Part shown: positions 1 through 7,668 of the stretch, piece after piece
Numbering within the stretch: the stretch's first letter is position 1
Layout: each line of letters begins with the position of its first letter
Assembly: GCA_044220975.1 (NCBI GenBank)
Contig: JBGAPZ010000006.1
Span: 1-64,000, forward strand
Length of the DNA stretch: 64,000 nucleotides
Reading direction: 5' to 3'
Source: SZUA-430 sp044220975
GTDB taxonomy: Bacteria > Pseudomonadota > Alphaproteobacteria > Micropepsales > Micropepsaceae
Position numbers and translations under genes: made by a program
The notes under the pieces: generated by a model
The model's input: the letters and a program-made list of their open reading frames with translations, nothing else
Database searches by the model: none
What the model was told of the DNA's origin: nothing

Positions 1-515
1 GTGTAGAGCTGGATGGCGTCGTCGTCGGCCGTGATTTTGAGGTTTGGATCCTTGTCGCTTTGCGTGTCGCGCCAATCTGCGTAGGCGGGCCAGGTGGCGT
101 GACCGCCGTCGATGGCGATGATGTGTTTGAGCTTCGGGCAGTTCGCCTTAACGGCCTCGATCAGGGGCACGAATTCGGCGCCCACGAACATCGTTTCGCA
201 GCCGGCGTCGTTCAACACGTAGACGACTTCGGGACCGGCGAGGCGCCAGTTGATGCCGACGACGACCGTGTTGGCCTTCGCGGACCCCAGCAACACTTCA
301 AAATAGCGGTCGGAGTTCATGCCCATGTAGCCGATGCGGGCATGCGGCTTTTGTCCGAGCGCGATCAGGCCGTTCGCGACTTGGCTTGTGTGTTTGTCGA
401 AAGCGGAAAACGTCGTCTCACGGCCCTCGAAGAAGAAGGCCGGCGAGTTACCACGGCTCCGGGCCTGCTGGCGCGAGATATCGGCGAGCGAATTCAGGCC
501 GTTGAAGTCGTACAT
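1..515 (-). CDS. Acyl-CoA synthetase (AMP-forming), N-terminal part, cut by window edge
   Basis: Reading the minus strand from ATG at 515 gives an open frame to position 1 with no stop, about 171 residues. It begins MYDFNGLNSLADISRQQ and continues with the N-terminal subdomain pattern of acyl-CoA ligases: a short anchor helix, then FEGRETTFSAFDK, then ARIGYMGMNSDRYFEVLLG and VVGINWRLAGPEVVYVLND. This family activates carboxylic acids to acyl-CoA through an acyl-adenylate. The AMP-binding P-loop and C-terminal domain lie outside the window, so the substrate cannot be judged. A good Shine-Dalgarno (GGGAGGA) sits just before the ATG. It is divergent from the CMD-like gene across a 101-bp gap, so both may share a control region. 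Incomplete only because of the window edge. Confidence 0.9.
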   Translation of the reverse strand, partial: MYDFNGLNSLADISRQQARSRGNSPAFFFEGRETTFSAFDKHTSQVANGLIALGQKPHARIGYMGMNSDRYFEVLLGSAKANTVVVGINWRLAGPEVVYVLNDAGCETMFVGAEFVPLIEAVKANCPKLKHIIAIDGGHATWPAYADWRDTQSDKDPNLKITADDDAIQLY

Positions 516-616
516 TGTCGTCCTCCCATGGCGTCTTTTGTTTGAGGTGCAATCTAGCGTCCGGTTCCGGGGAAGCAATAGAGTGGGCGGACCTTGCAAC
601 CTTGAGAGACGCTCCG

Positions 617-1174
617 ATGGCCCGTGTGCCCTACCCCGATCCTGCCGCGCTGCAACCCGATACGCGGGAGGCCCTGTCCAAGCTCGCGCCGCTCAACATC
701 TTTCGAATGCTCGCGGGCGGTGAAGGCCTGATGCCCGCGTTTTTGAAACTCGGAAACTATTTACTGTTCAAGTCGAAGCTCGACCCGATCCTGCGCGAGA
801 TCGCGATCATTCGCGCCGGTGTTCTTTCAAAGGCGAAGTACGAAGTGCATCAGCACGAGCGGATCGGCCGCGATGTCGGCATGAGCGAGGCGTTGATCAA
901 GGCGATGCACGCAGGGCCGGATGATCCGGTGTTGAACGACATGCAACGACTCGTGATGCGTTACACCGACGACGTTGTGAAGAACGTTCGCGCAAGCGAT
1001 GCGACGTTCAAACCGTTGAGCGAGCGGTTGTCGCTGCAGGAGATGCAAGAACTCACGATCACGATCGGGTTCTACATGATGGTGAGCCGGTACTTGGAGA
1101 CGTTCGATATCGACATCGAGCAACCGGGGACGGCCGGCGTTAAGTTCCCCGACAGCCAGAAGCGTCCGTCATGA
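617..1174 (+). CDS. Carboxymuconolactone decarboxylase (CMD/AhpD-like) family protein
   Basis: A 185-residue protein with the all-helical CMD core: LREIAIIRAGVLSKAKYEVHQHERIG around residues 58-83, followed by a second helical half ending FYMMVSRYLETFDID. CMD family members include gamma-carboxymuconolactone decarboxylase and AhpD peroxidases. The CxxC pair of AhpD is absent (AKYEVHQH in its place), so a thiol peroxidase role is unlikely and the biochemical activity is unknown. The ATG at 617 is preferred over one at 515, because the 34 residues between them look non-coding and overlap the divergent gene. The stop overlaps the next gene (ATGA at 1171), which suggests coupled translation with the SDR. 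Confidence 0.85.
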   Translation: MARVPYPDPAALQPDTREALSKLAPLNIFRMLAGGEGLMPAFLKLGNYLLFKSKLDPILREIAIIRAGVLSKAKYEVHQHERIGRDVGMSEALIKAMHAGPDDPVLNDMQRLVMRYTDDVVKNVRASDATFKPLSERLSLQEMQELTITIGFYMMVSRYLETFDIDIEQPGTAGVKFPDSQKRPS

Positions 1175-1995
1175 GCGAGGACGTTGTCCGCCCGATGCCT
1201 TTGGAATCGCGCGGTGAGGCGCCGGGGCGCAGTCGCTTGACGAGGAGACGCATTCTCGTGGTCGGCGGCGGCCAAGATACGCGCGGCCTCGATGACCCGC
1301 CTATCGGAAACGGGCGCGCGATGTGCCAGTTGTTCGCGCGCGAAGGCGCACAGGTCGCCGTCGCCGATCGGATTTATGACAGCGCCGAAGCAACCGTCGC
1401 CTTGATCAAAGGGGACGCTGTTGCGATCGAGGCGAATGTCGGCATTCCCTCCGACATCGATGCGATGGTTGCCGAGGCAAAGGCAAAGTTCGGCGGTTTG
1501 GATGGACTCGTCTACAATGTCGGTATCGGCGTCGGCGAACCTTGGCTTGCAGGCGCGAGGGCCGACGAGTGGGACCGCGTGTTTGCGGTGAACATCCGCG
1601 GCGCGATGCTGACGCTCAAAGCGGCAATGCCGGTGATGGAAGATGGCGGGTCCATCGTGCTGATATCTTCGATTGCATCAATGAAGCCGGGCTCCCGCCT
1701 GCCCGCCTACGATGCCTCTAAGGCCGCGCTCGCCGGGTTGATGCGCCATGCCGGTGTCGAGGGCGAACGGCGCGGCATTCGCGTGAACATCGTGGCGCCC
1801 GGGCTGATGGATACTTCGATCGGTCGCGCCGCGACGCAGGGGCGGCCGGGGCGCGCGAAGACGCCGGTGCCGCTTGGCCGGCAGGGCACGGGATGGGAGA
1901 CGGCGTACGCGACGCTCTTTCTTCTGTCGGACGAAGCTGCCTACATTACGGGACAAATTCTCGCCGTCGACGGCGGCATGACGGGATTGCGATAG
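1171..1995 (+). CDS. Short-chain dehydrogenase/reductase (SDR) family oxidoreductase
   Basis: A 274-residue Rossmann-fold NAD(P)-dependent oxidoreductase. The cofactor-binding glycine motif is at residues 31-48 but is expanded (VGGGQDTRGLDDPPIGNG) compared with the usual TGxxxGIG. The NAG motif appears as YNVG near 115. The catalytic Ser is in VLISS (about 166), with Tyr180 and Lys184 in YDASK. The C-terminus ends in the common SDR pattern ITGQILAVDGGMTG. About 26 residues precede the first strand, so the ATG at 1195 is an alternative start. The ATGA overlap with the CMD gene and the adjacent amidohydrolase suggest one catabolic operon (617-3218). The substrate is unknown. Confidence 0.9.
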   Translation: MSEDVVRPMPLESRGEAPGRSRLTRRRILVVGGGQDTRGLDDPPIGNGRAMCQLFAREGAQVAVADRIYDSAEATVALIKGDAVAIEANVGIPSDIDAMVAEAKAKFGGLDGLVYNVGIGVGEPWLAGARADEWDRVFAVNIRGAMLTLKAAMPVMEDGGSIVLISSIASMKPGSRLPAYDASKAALAGLMRHAGVEGERRGIRVNIVAPGLMDTSIGRAATQGRPGRAKTPVPLGRQGTGWETAYATLFLLSDEAAYITGQILAVDGGMTGLR

Positions 1996-2006
1996 GGAAC
2001 GCTGCA

Positions 2007-3218
2007 ATGGAAAACGGTGAGCTTTGGCTTAAGGGTGCGAAGGGCTTGTTGCCGGAAGCGGTGACGCTTCGGCGCAAAATTCACGAGAACCCGGAGCTCG
2101 GGTTATTCCTGCCCAAGACGGTTGCGGCGGTTCGCGAGGCGCTCGACGGTCTCGACGTCGGCATCGAAACGGGACCCTCGTCCAGCGGCATGATCGTGAC
2201 GCTGCAAGGACCGACGCAAGGGCGGACGGTGCTGCTTCGCGGCGACATGGATGCGCTACCGATGCCGGAGGACACCGACGTTCCCTTCAAATCGAAAGAA
2301 GCGGGAAAGATGCACGCGTGCGGACATGATTCGCATACCGCGATGCTCGCCGGTGCGGTGAAGTTGTTGCATGCGCATCGCGCGCGGCTCGCTGGAACCG
2401 TGAAATTCATGTTCCAGGCGGGCGAGGAAGGTTACTTCGGCGCGGTCAAGATGATCGAGGATGGATTGGTCGACCGGCACCCGAAGCCGGACGGCGCGTT
2501 CGCGATGCACATCACGCCGAACGTGCCGACGGGCGTGTTCACGGCGAAGGCCGGCGCGTTCATGGCGTCCGGCGATGTTCTCAACCTCAAAGTCTCAGGC
2601 AAAGGCGGGCACGCGTCGGCGCCGCATCACACGGTCGATCCGATGCCGGTAGCCTGCGAGATCGTAACAGCACTGCAGACATTCGTGACGCGCAAGATCA
2701 ACGCGTTCGATCCGGTGGTGTTGACGATCACGAAGATCGACGGCGGTACGACCAACAACGTGATCCCCGAAGCGGTCAACATGCTGGGCACGCTGCGCGC
2801 GGTTTCCGAAGGCTCGCGCAAGCGCGCGCGGGAGGGTTTGGTTCAGGTCGCCAAGAAGATCGCCGAGGCGCACGATTGCCGCGCGGACGTCACGATCACG
2901 CCCGGCTACGACGTGACGGTGAATGACGGGCGGATGGTGGACCTTGCCGCAGCAACAGCTCGCACATTGTTCGGCGAAAGCGGTTTCGTGCCGATGCCGG
3001 CACCGGTGATGGGCGCGGAGGATTGGGGTTACGTGCTGCAGCGCATTCCCGGTTGCATGGTGTTTTTGGGCGTTACGCCGGATGGCTGCGATCATCATCA
3101 CGCGGCACCCTGTCATTCGAACAAGATGATGCTGGACGAGAACGCGATGGCGAACGGGATCGCGCTCTACGCGGCGGTGGCGGAGCGGTTCCTGGATCAA
3201 GGGTTGCCGGCGAAGTGA
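2007..3218 (+). CDS. M20 family amidohydrolase (hippurate/N-acyl-amino-acid hydrolase type)
   Basis: A 403-residue zinc-dependent amidohydrolase of the M20D group, which removes acyl groups from N-acyl amino acids or related amides. Visible signatures are IHENPELGL near the start, LLRGDMDALPM, the metal site MHACGHDSHTAMLAGA, the catalytic Glu pair in MFQAGEEG, then MHITPNVP, a dimerisation insert beginning VSGKGGHASAPH, and the C-terminal metal ligand region CDHHHAAPCHSNKMMLDE. The start at 2007, 12 nt after the SDR stop, fits the family N-terminus; an upstream in-frame start would lie inside the SDR. It is the last gene of the plus-strand run. Natural substrate unknown. Confidence 0.92.
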   Translation: MENGELWLKGAKGLLPEAVTLRRKIHENPELGLFLPKTVAAVREALDGLDVGIETGPSSSGMIVTLQGPTQGRTVLLRGDMDALPMPEDTDVPFKSKEAGKMHACGHDSHTAMLAGAVKLLHAHRARLAGTVKFMFQAGEEGYFGAVKMIEDGLVDRHPKPDGAFAMHITPNVPTGVFTAKAGAFMASGDVLNLKVSGKGGHASAPHHTVDPMPVACEIVTALQTFVTRKINAFDPVVLTITKIDGGTTNNVIPEAVNMLGTLRAVSEGSRKRAREGLVQVAKKIAEAHDCRADVTITPGYDVTVNDGRMVDLAAATARTLFGESGFVPMPAPVMGAEDWGYVLQRIPGCMVFLGVTPDGCDHHHAAPCHSNKMMLDENAMANGIALYAAVAERFLDQGLPAK

Positions 3219-3232
3219 GGTTGGTGGCTGGA

Positions 3233-3339
3233 GAATATTTATCGTGTCTCTGTAATCTCGTCTAAGGCAACGCCGGCTGACGTGGAGATGCCAAGGGTTG
3301 CCATAGTGCGCCAAGTAGCTGAGTAGGGGAATATTTATC
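3233..3339. repeat. 11-bp direct repeat pair bracketing the end of the truncated DUF6090 copy
   Basis: GAATATTTATC occurs at 3233-3243 and again at 3329-3339, each followed by a purine and TG. The second copy abuts and overlaps the stop codon of the truncated DUF6090 frame. The 85-bp spacer holds a 6-bp inverted repeat (GGCAAC / GTTGCC). This AT-rich word stands out from the GC-rich surroundings. It could be a deletion scar, a target duplication or chance. Confidence 0.4.
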
Positions 3340-3493
3340 ATGCCCCCGTTTTTTCCGCCTCCTTCGCGCGATCACCTCGCGCCGCGTTCCAGTTGTTGAC
3401 CTGCAAGCCGAGAAAGACGCCAAGGACGACGATCATGGTTTCAACGAAAACAGTGAACCAGTCTTGCTTGCGGAAGGCATCGGTGAGGATCAC
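3338..3493 (-). pseudogene. Truncated DUF6090 paralogue (N-terminal membrane segment only)
   Basis: On the minus strand a GTG at 3493 overlaps the stop of the upstream DUF6090 gene as GTGA. It opens a 51-residue frame reading VILTDAFRKQDWFTVF, then a hydrophobic IVVLGVFLGLQ segment and VNNWNAARGDRAKEAE before a TGA at 3338. This matches the conserved first 50 residues of the five neighbours (MILRR...W..IDFVIVVVGVFIG.QV.NWNEAR), but the roughly 200-residue variable part is missing. It is either a decayed sixth copy or a functional mini-protein keeping only the membrane helix. The Arg-Arg pair after the start is replaced by TD. It ends at the direct repeat at 3329-3339, consistent with a deletion. 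Confidence 0.65.
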
Positions 3494-4263
3494 CTGGCAA
3501 TCTCCGCATCGATCATCTCGATGGTCGCGGCCGCTTGCGCATCCATGGCGGCCATCTGACTGAGATGGAGGATTGTGTACTCAAGATGGGTGCGCATGGT
3601 CGCCCGCAAGATCGGGCTTTCCCGAACCAACGCGCCAAGCGCCGCTGGGTCGATATTCGTGAAAGGGCTCAGTCCCGATTCTTGGCCGGCATAGACGGCT
3701 CGGTCGCGGAGCTCCCTATAGATCGCGCGTTGTGAACCTTCCAGACTATTCCAACGTTGCCGGTATAGCTGAAACTTACGAACGAGTTCGACATTCCTGA
3801 TGATGCCGAGCCGACCGGTGCTGACGAGGGAATCGAACGCCGCCGAACTCGCGCTTGGAAAATAGCGCGCGGTGATCCACGTCCAGGCGCTGACGTCTTT
3901 ATCGAGCGGCTCGAGGACTGACCCGGAAACATCAAGCGAACGATAATCGAGTAGCCCGACATTCGAGTTCGGAAATTGGACTGCGACGGTCGGTGGTTCA
4001 CCCGCGGCGATCAGCGCGGCATTCGCCGCCCGGATGCTCATCAGGGCGCTCTCGCGTCCGACGCCCAACTCCTCGCGTTCACGGCGAATATCGTCAGCGA
4101 TGGCGGTTATAATCTCTCTTTCCGCCAGCCGGTCGGCGCGCGCCTCATTCCAGTTGTTGACCTGCAGACCTAGAAAGACGCCAAAGACGACGATGACAAA
4201 GTCGACGGCGACCGCAAACCAGTTTTGCGCTTTGACGTGTTCGGTGATGCGGCGGAGGATCAT
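3490..4263 (-). CDS. DUF6090 family membrane protein, paralogue 5 of the array
   Basis: A 257-residue protein starting MILRRITEHVKAQNW, then one hydrophobic helix (about residues 18-38, VAVDFVIVVFGVFLGLQV), the hallmark NNWNEAR, and a long helical, charged C-terminal part without recognisable enzymatic motifs. This is the uncharacterised DUF6090 pattern: one N-terminal anchor plus a domain of about 200 residues. The ATG at 4263 overlaps the preceding gene's stop (ATGA); an upstream in-frame start lies wholly inside that gene. Fifth full-length gene in the operon read from 7322 downward. Function unknown; probably inner-membrane anchored by the single helix. The C-terminal domain is strongly diverged from its neighbours. 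Confidence 0.88.
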   Translation of the reverse strand: MILRRITEHVKAQNWFAVAVDFVIVVFGVFLGLQVNNWNEARADRLAEREIITAIADDIRREREELGVGRESALMSIRAANAALIAAGEPPTVAVQFPNSNVGLLDYRSLDVSGSVLEPLDKDVSAWTWITARYFPSASSAAFDSLVSTGRLGIIRNVELVRKFQLYRQRWNSLEGSQRAIYRELRDRAVYAGQESGLSPFTNIDPAALGALVRESPILRATMRTHLEYTILHLSQMAAMDAQAAATIEMIDAEIAR

Positions 4264-5024
4264 TGGCATCTCACCTCGTCGAGCGGCTTGTCGCCCAATA
4301 GGAGCTGTATCTCGCGCACGCGCCGCAGCGAAGCCTCCTCCCATTGAAGAAAAATGCGCTGCACTTCGCGCAACTCAAAGACCGCTTCTCGAAACTCTCG
4401 ATCGGCCAACATGGCGGCGAAATCATAATCGCCTATGGCGGAATAGCGGAAGGCGAGGCGGCTGTTCTGATCGGACCGGAAATGATCGCGCTGCAGATCA
4501 TAGTCGAACCGGTCGGTGAACGATCGTATATAATTGTTTGCGATTAAGCGGAACTCGTCGCCGGACCTAGCCGCCGTCTCACGAAATCCTTCATAGTCGA
4601 TCAGCGCCGCGCGTAGCGCAGGATCGCTGAGAAGCCCCATGCTCCCGCTCGACAACAGCTCGTTCAACACGCCTGACGCCTTCTTCGACGCGGAATTCAC
4701 ATAGCCGAACCGCAAGCCGTTTTCGAAGCGCTCCTTGAGCTTGGCATCGAGGCGCCGGGCATTGAGCGACTCGGCGACAACCTGCAACCCGTCCAGCGCG
4801 CGGCGATGGAAACACACGCCGTGACTGACGGAGAAATCCAGCGCCTGAAAATCGCTGCGCAATGCAGCGATCGTGAACGCCTCTTTTGCCCGTTCGATCC
4901 GCGCTTCGTTCCAGTTGGAGACCTGAATACCGATGAAGACGCCGACGACGACAATGACGAAGTCGATGGCGATCGCGGTCCATTCCTGTTTCCTGAAATG
5001 CGCAACGATGCGGCGGAGGATCAT
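4260..5024 (-). CDS. DUF6090 family membrane protein, paralogue 4 of the array
   Basis: A 254-residue DUF6090 protein. The N-terminus MILRRIVAHFRKQEWTAIA, the helix IDFVIVVVGVFIGIQV (about 20-36) and SNWNEARIERAKEA are nearly the same as in paralogues 1-3. The downstream part differs: a helical region with SSGSMGLLSDPALRAALIDYEGF around 120-145 and an acidic, aromatic tail. The motif 'L.S.G....I.D..LR..L..Y' recurs in all five copies (for example SAGRLNIVRDRELKRALAKF in paralogue 3) and looks like the domain's structural signature. It overlaps both neighbours by 4 nt, so it is co-translated in the operon. No function can be assigned. Confidence 0.88.
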   Translation of the reverse strand: MILRRIVAHFRKQEWTAIAIDFVIVVVGVFIGIQVSNWNEARIERAKEAFTIAALRSDFQALDFSVSHGVCFHRRALDGLQVVAESLNARRLDAKLKERFENGLRFGYVNSASKKASGVLNELLSSGSMGLLSDPALRAALIDYEGFRETAARSGDEFRLIANNYIRSFTDRFDYDLQRDHFRSDQNSRLAFRYSAIGDYDFAAMLADREFREAVFELREVQRIFLQWEEASLRRVREIQLLLGDKPLDEVRCQ

Positions 5025-5767
5025 CGAGCGGTCCCGTGGTTGATACCGAGGATTTCGTCGAGCCGGCGGTGGAGTGCCGAAAAATTATCGTTCCACGGCG
5101 CCAGCGCATCGCGGACAAACCCGTCGAACGTGTCGGCGTTCTCGCTGAGATTGTTGAGGAAGCGCTGGTCTTTGCGCATCCCGCCGGTATCGCAGCTCGC
5201 CCGCGACCAGACTTCGCCGCGGCCTTCGTCGAAATAGGAACGGAGCTTGATCAGCGCCGGATACTTGTCCGGCAGCGTATGCTGTTCCCGCGTTCCCCAG
5301 CTGCGCCAGTATGAAAGCACCTCCAACGATTGCTGAAACTTCGCGAGCGCTCGCTTCAGTTCCCGATCGCGGACAATGTTGAGCCTTCCTGCACTCAATA
5401 GCTCGTCGAACGACGGAATGGCGGGCGCCGTCAGCACGTAGTCATGGCTGTATGCGATGTAGATGCATTCCTCGTCGCGGAGGTCCTTGCGCTCTGTCTC
5501 GCCGAAGATCACCGCCATCCCCTCGATTATCGCTTTGCTCTGCGCAAAGCGGCGCTCGCGGAGCCTCGCGCTCTTGGCTTCGGCCTCAACGACGTCGTCG
5601 TGCAGGCGTTGCATGAAAGCGCGTTCGTCGGCTCTCTCCTGCCGCTCATCGTTCCAGTTGGAGACCTGAATACCGATGAAGACGCCGACGACGACGATCA
5701 CGAAATCAATCGCAATCGCTGTCCATTCCTGCTCGCGAAGATGCTCGATGACGCGGCGGAGGATCAT
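5021..5767 (-). CDS. DUF6090 family membrane protein, paralogue 3 of the array
   Basis: A 248-residue DUF6090 protein beginning MILRRVIEHLREQEWTAIA, with the single membrane helix IDFVIVVVGVFIGIQV and SNWNDERQERADER. The C-terminal domain has a charged helix (VEAEAKSARLRERRFAQSK), then ECIYIAYSHDYVLTAPAIP, the SAGRLNIVRDRELKRAL signature, and a cysteine-containing segment (RASCDTGGMRKDQRFLNNL) resembling the equivalent segment of paralogue 2 (LNCHVDKMRASASFLNDYV). Paralogues 2 and 3 therefore look like the closest pair in the array. 4-nt overlaps on both sides. Function unknown. Confidence 0.88.
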   Translation of the reverse strand: MILRRVIEHLREQEWTAIAIDFVIVVVGVFIGIQVSNWNDERQERADERAFMQRLHDDVVEAEAKSARLRERRFAQSKAIIEGMAVIFGETERKDLRDEECIYIAYSHDYVLTAPAIPSFDELLSAGRLNIVRDRELKRALAKFQQSLEVLSYWRSWGTREQHTLPDKYPALIKLRSYFDEGRGEVWSRASCDTGGMRKDQRFLNNLSENADTFDGFVRDALAPWNDNFSALHRRLDEILGINHGTAR

Positions 5768-6546
5768 GGGGTGGGCGCTTCACGTTGCGGTTGAATTCCA
5801 AGCCTGACGGCGAGAACGGCCTCCAGCGCGACCAGTTGTTGTTCCCGTCGCGCGAAAGTCTCGAGAACGTTGGCATTGCGCGCGGTATTGTCGACATAGT
5901 CGTTCAGGAAACTTGCGCTTGCGCGCATCTTGTCGACGTGGCAGTTCAACACCCATCGGAATCCTTTCCCGCTGAGAAACGTCCATCGCCCCTCATAGCC
6001 GTCTTCCATCGGCGCGCGCGCCACGGTTATCAGTTCCGGGTGACGACTGTAGAGTCTAAAGAGCTCGTTCGTTCTCTCGACATGATTGCCGCGCTCGCGT
6101 TCGCGGAACAGGATGTACTTGCGCAAGTGCTCTTTCACGGCCTGGTCTTCGATCAGGTTGAGCTGGCCGGTGGCGAGCATCTCATCGAGGACGGGCAACT
6201 CATCGGTTGGCCGACGGTAAATATGGGACCCGGCGATCCATTCGCACTCCTTGACCGTCAGCGGGCGCGCGGCCTCCTGAGAAAACAGAATGGGATTGGC
6301 CGTCACGGAAGGCGCCACGCGTTCCCGGTGCACGCGGAACTCTTCGCGCGTGATTGCGAGGAGTTCCCGCGTTTCGGTGTGAAGCCGCTGCAACAATGCA
6401 TGTTCTATACTTCGATCCTTGCGGGCCTCGTTCCAGTTCGAAACCTGTATCCCGATGAAGACGCCGCCGACGACGATGACAAAGTCAATGGCGACCGCCG
6501 TCCATTCCTGCTTGCGAAAGTGTTCGATGATGCGGCGGAGGATCAT
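5764..6546 (-). CDS. DUF6090 family membrane protein, paralogue 2 of the array
   Basis: A 260-residue DUF6090 protein beginning MILRRIIEHFRKQEWTAVA, with the helix IDFVIVVGGVFIGIQV and SNWNEARKDRS. Downstream it carries LLQRLHTETRELLAITREEF, ECEWIAGSHIYRRPTDELP, a version of the LIEDQAVKEHLRKY signature, and a C-terminal part rich in Arg. The ATG at 6546 was chosen because it overlaps the stop of paralogue 1 as ATGA and matches the N-terminus of the other copies; 17 further upstream residues would lie inside that gene. Function unknown; presumed inner-membrane protein with a soluble C-terminal domain. Confidence 0.88.
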   Translation of the reverse strand: MILRRIIEHFRKQEWTAVAIDFVIVVGGVFIGIQVSNWNEARKDRSIEHALLQRLHTETRELLAITREEFRVHRERVAPSVTANPILFSQEAARPLTVKECEWIAGSHIYRRPTDELPVLDEMLATGQLNLIEDQAVKEHLRKYILFRERERGNHVERTNELFRLYSRHPELITVARAPMEDGYEGRWTFLSGKGFRWVLNCHVDKMRASASFLNDYVDNTARNANVLETFARREQQLVALEAVLAVRLGIQPQREAPTP

Positions 6547-7322
6547 GGAGCGGCCTCGCCCGCCAACGTCGCCACCGCAGCCAATTTTACGCCCCATCGC
6601 TCGGCGACCTCACCCTCGATCACTGGCGGTAATTTTCGGTAGAGGGCATCGAGCGCCTGATAGGCGTAGAGGCGATCCATCGTTTGCAGTCTGATTGCAG
6701 AAACGGCCGAGGCGATCTTCCGATTTTTGCACAATCCGCCGATGTCGTACTCGACAGAAGCCGCCGCCCCAAAAACACCGTAGGGTTTTATGTTTGTGAA
6801 CAGAACATTTTCTTCCACCGTAAAACGATGATGTTCGGTCATACGATAAATATTTTCGACCGTTTGACTTAGGTGCCCGACCCTTCTGACGATGTCTGAA
6901 AGCCCGGTCCTGATTTTTTCGTTTGCGATGAGGTCGAAGGAACCGCTTGACGTGAGCTCATCATAGGTTCTGCTCGAAAAGATCGGAGCGTTTATATACC
7001 CCAACGTGGAAATCGCATATTCAATCTCGCCGCCTGCGCCCGGCGGGACCGCACAACGTGCAAGCGCGTCGAGAAGAACCGTTTGCCCCGCTGATTGCCG
7101 TTCCAGCATCCCGACAGTGCGCTCAATTGTAACGATGCTTCGTGCCAAGTCCTCGTGAAGACGTACGAGATAGCCGAACTCCTTCGCGCGTTCGACGCGC
7201 GCCTCATTCCAGTTGTTGACCTGCAAGCCGATGAAGACGCCGACGACGACGATGACAAAGTCGATGGCGATCGCCGTCCATTCCTGTTCGCGCAGGTGCG
7301 CGATGACACGGCGCAAGAGCAT
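6543..7322 (-). CDS. DUF6090 family membrane protein, first gene of the array
   Basis: A 259-residue DUF6090 protein, promoter-proximal in the operon. It starts MLLRRVIAHLREQEWTAIA, then the helix IDFVIVVVGVFIGLQV and NNWNEARVERAKEFG. The C-terminal domain includes RLHEDLARSIVTIERTVGML, a cysteine in LARCAVPPGAGG, TYDELTSSGSFDLIANEKIR (the family signature region) and SVEYDIGGLCKNRKIAS. The middle of the gene, roughly 6720-6900, is noticeably more AT-rich than its ends, which hints that the variable domain has a different history from the conserved anchor. Transcription must start in the 7323-7668 gap shared with the divergent TPR genes. Function unknown. Confidence 0.88.
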   Translation of the reverse strand: MLLRRVIAHLREQEWTAIAIDFVIVVVGVFIGLQVNNWNEARVERAKEFGYLVRLHEDLARSIVTIERTVGMLERQSAGQTVLLDALARCAVPPGAGGEIEYAISTLGYINAPIFSSRTYDELTSSGSFDLIANEKIRTGLSDIVRRVGHLSQTVENIYRMTEHHRFTVEENVLFTNIKPYGVFGAAASVEYDIGGLCKNRKIASAVSAIRLQTMDRLYAYQALDALYRKLPPVIEGEVAERWGVKLAAVATLAGEAAP

Positions 7323-7668
7323 CTGGATTCCTCCAAGTCGCTGGAAGCGGAGTATGAAGGACTTCGCGGCGATATGCCAAACCGGGCTGGTGCCAGGTTA
7401 ACGACCGCTTCGCGTCATTGATCTGCGTTCCACATGTTGTTCACAAACGACCGGCGGCGCGGCGGCGTGGCCATTGGGGACACGATTGGCTGTCGTTAGA
7501 CGCCGAACTCCAGCATCACGCGTGGTCTCCGCATGAAATTCCAGGCACCGAAGCGCGCCACACCGCACCGCAACATGTGCGAGAGGCTGTCATGAATCAC
7601 CCAGTTCTCAGACCATCTGCTACAACGCCTAAACGACTATACTTAGGCGATTCCAGGCGGGTTCACTG
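7323..7668. other. Divergent intergenic region between the DUF6090 operon and the TPR pair
   Basis: A 346-bp non-coding gap that must hold the promoters of both operons. Short open frames here have no Shine-Dalgarno and look random. The 50 bp before the TPR start contain a 24-bp inverted repeat (7626-7649) overlapping a TATACT that could serve as a -10. I see no convincing -35 and no repeat element in the rest. Confidence 0.55.
7626..7649. promoter_or_regulatory. Inverted repeat ahead of the first TPR gene (possible operator)
   Basis: CGCCTAA at 7626-7632 and TTAGGCG at 7643-7649 form a perfect 7-bp dyad with a 10-nt spacer, ending 19 nt before the ATG at 7669. A -10-like TATACT (7638-7643) lies inside it, so a bound protein would block the promoter. 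No regulator gene is adjacent. A leader hairpin in the mRNA is the alternative. Confidence 0.4.
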
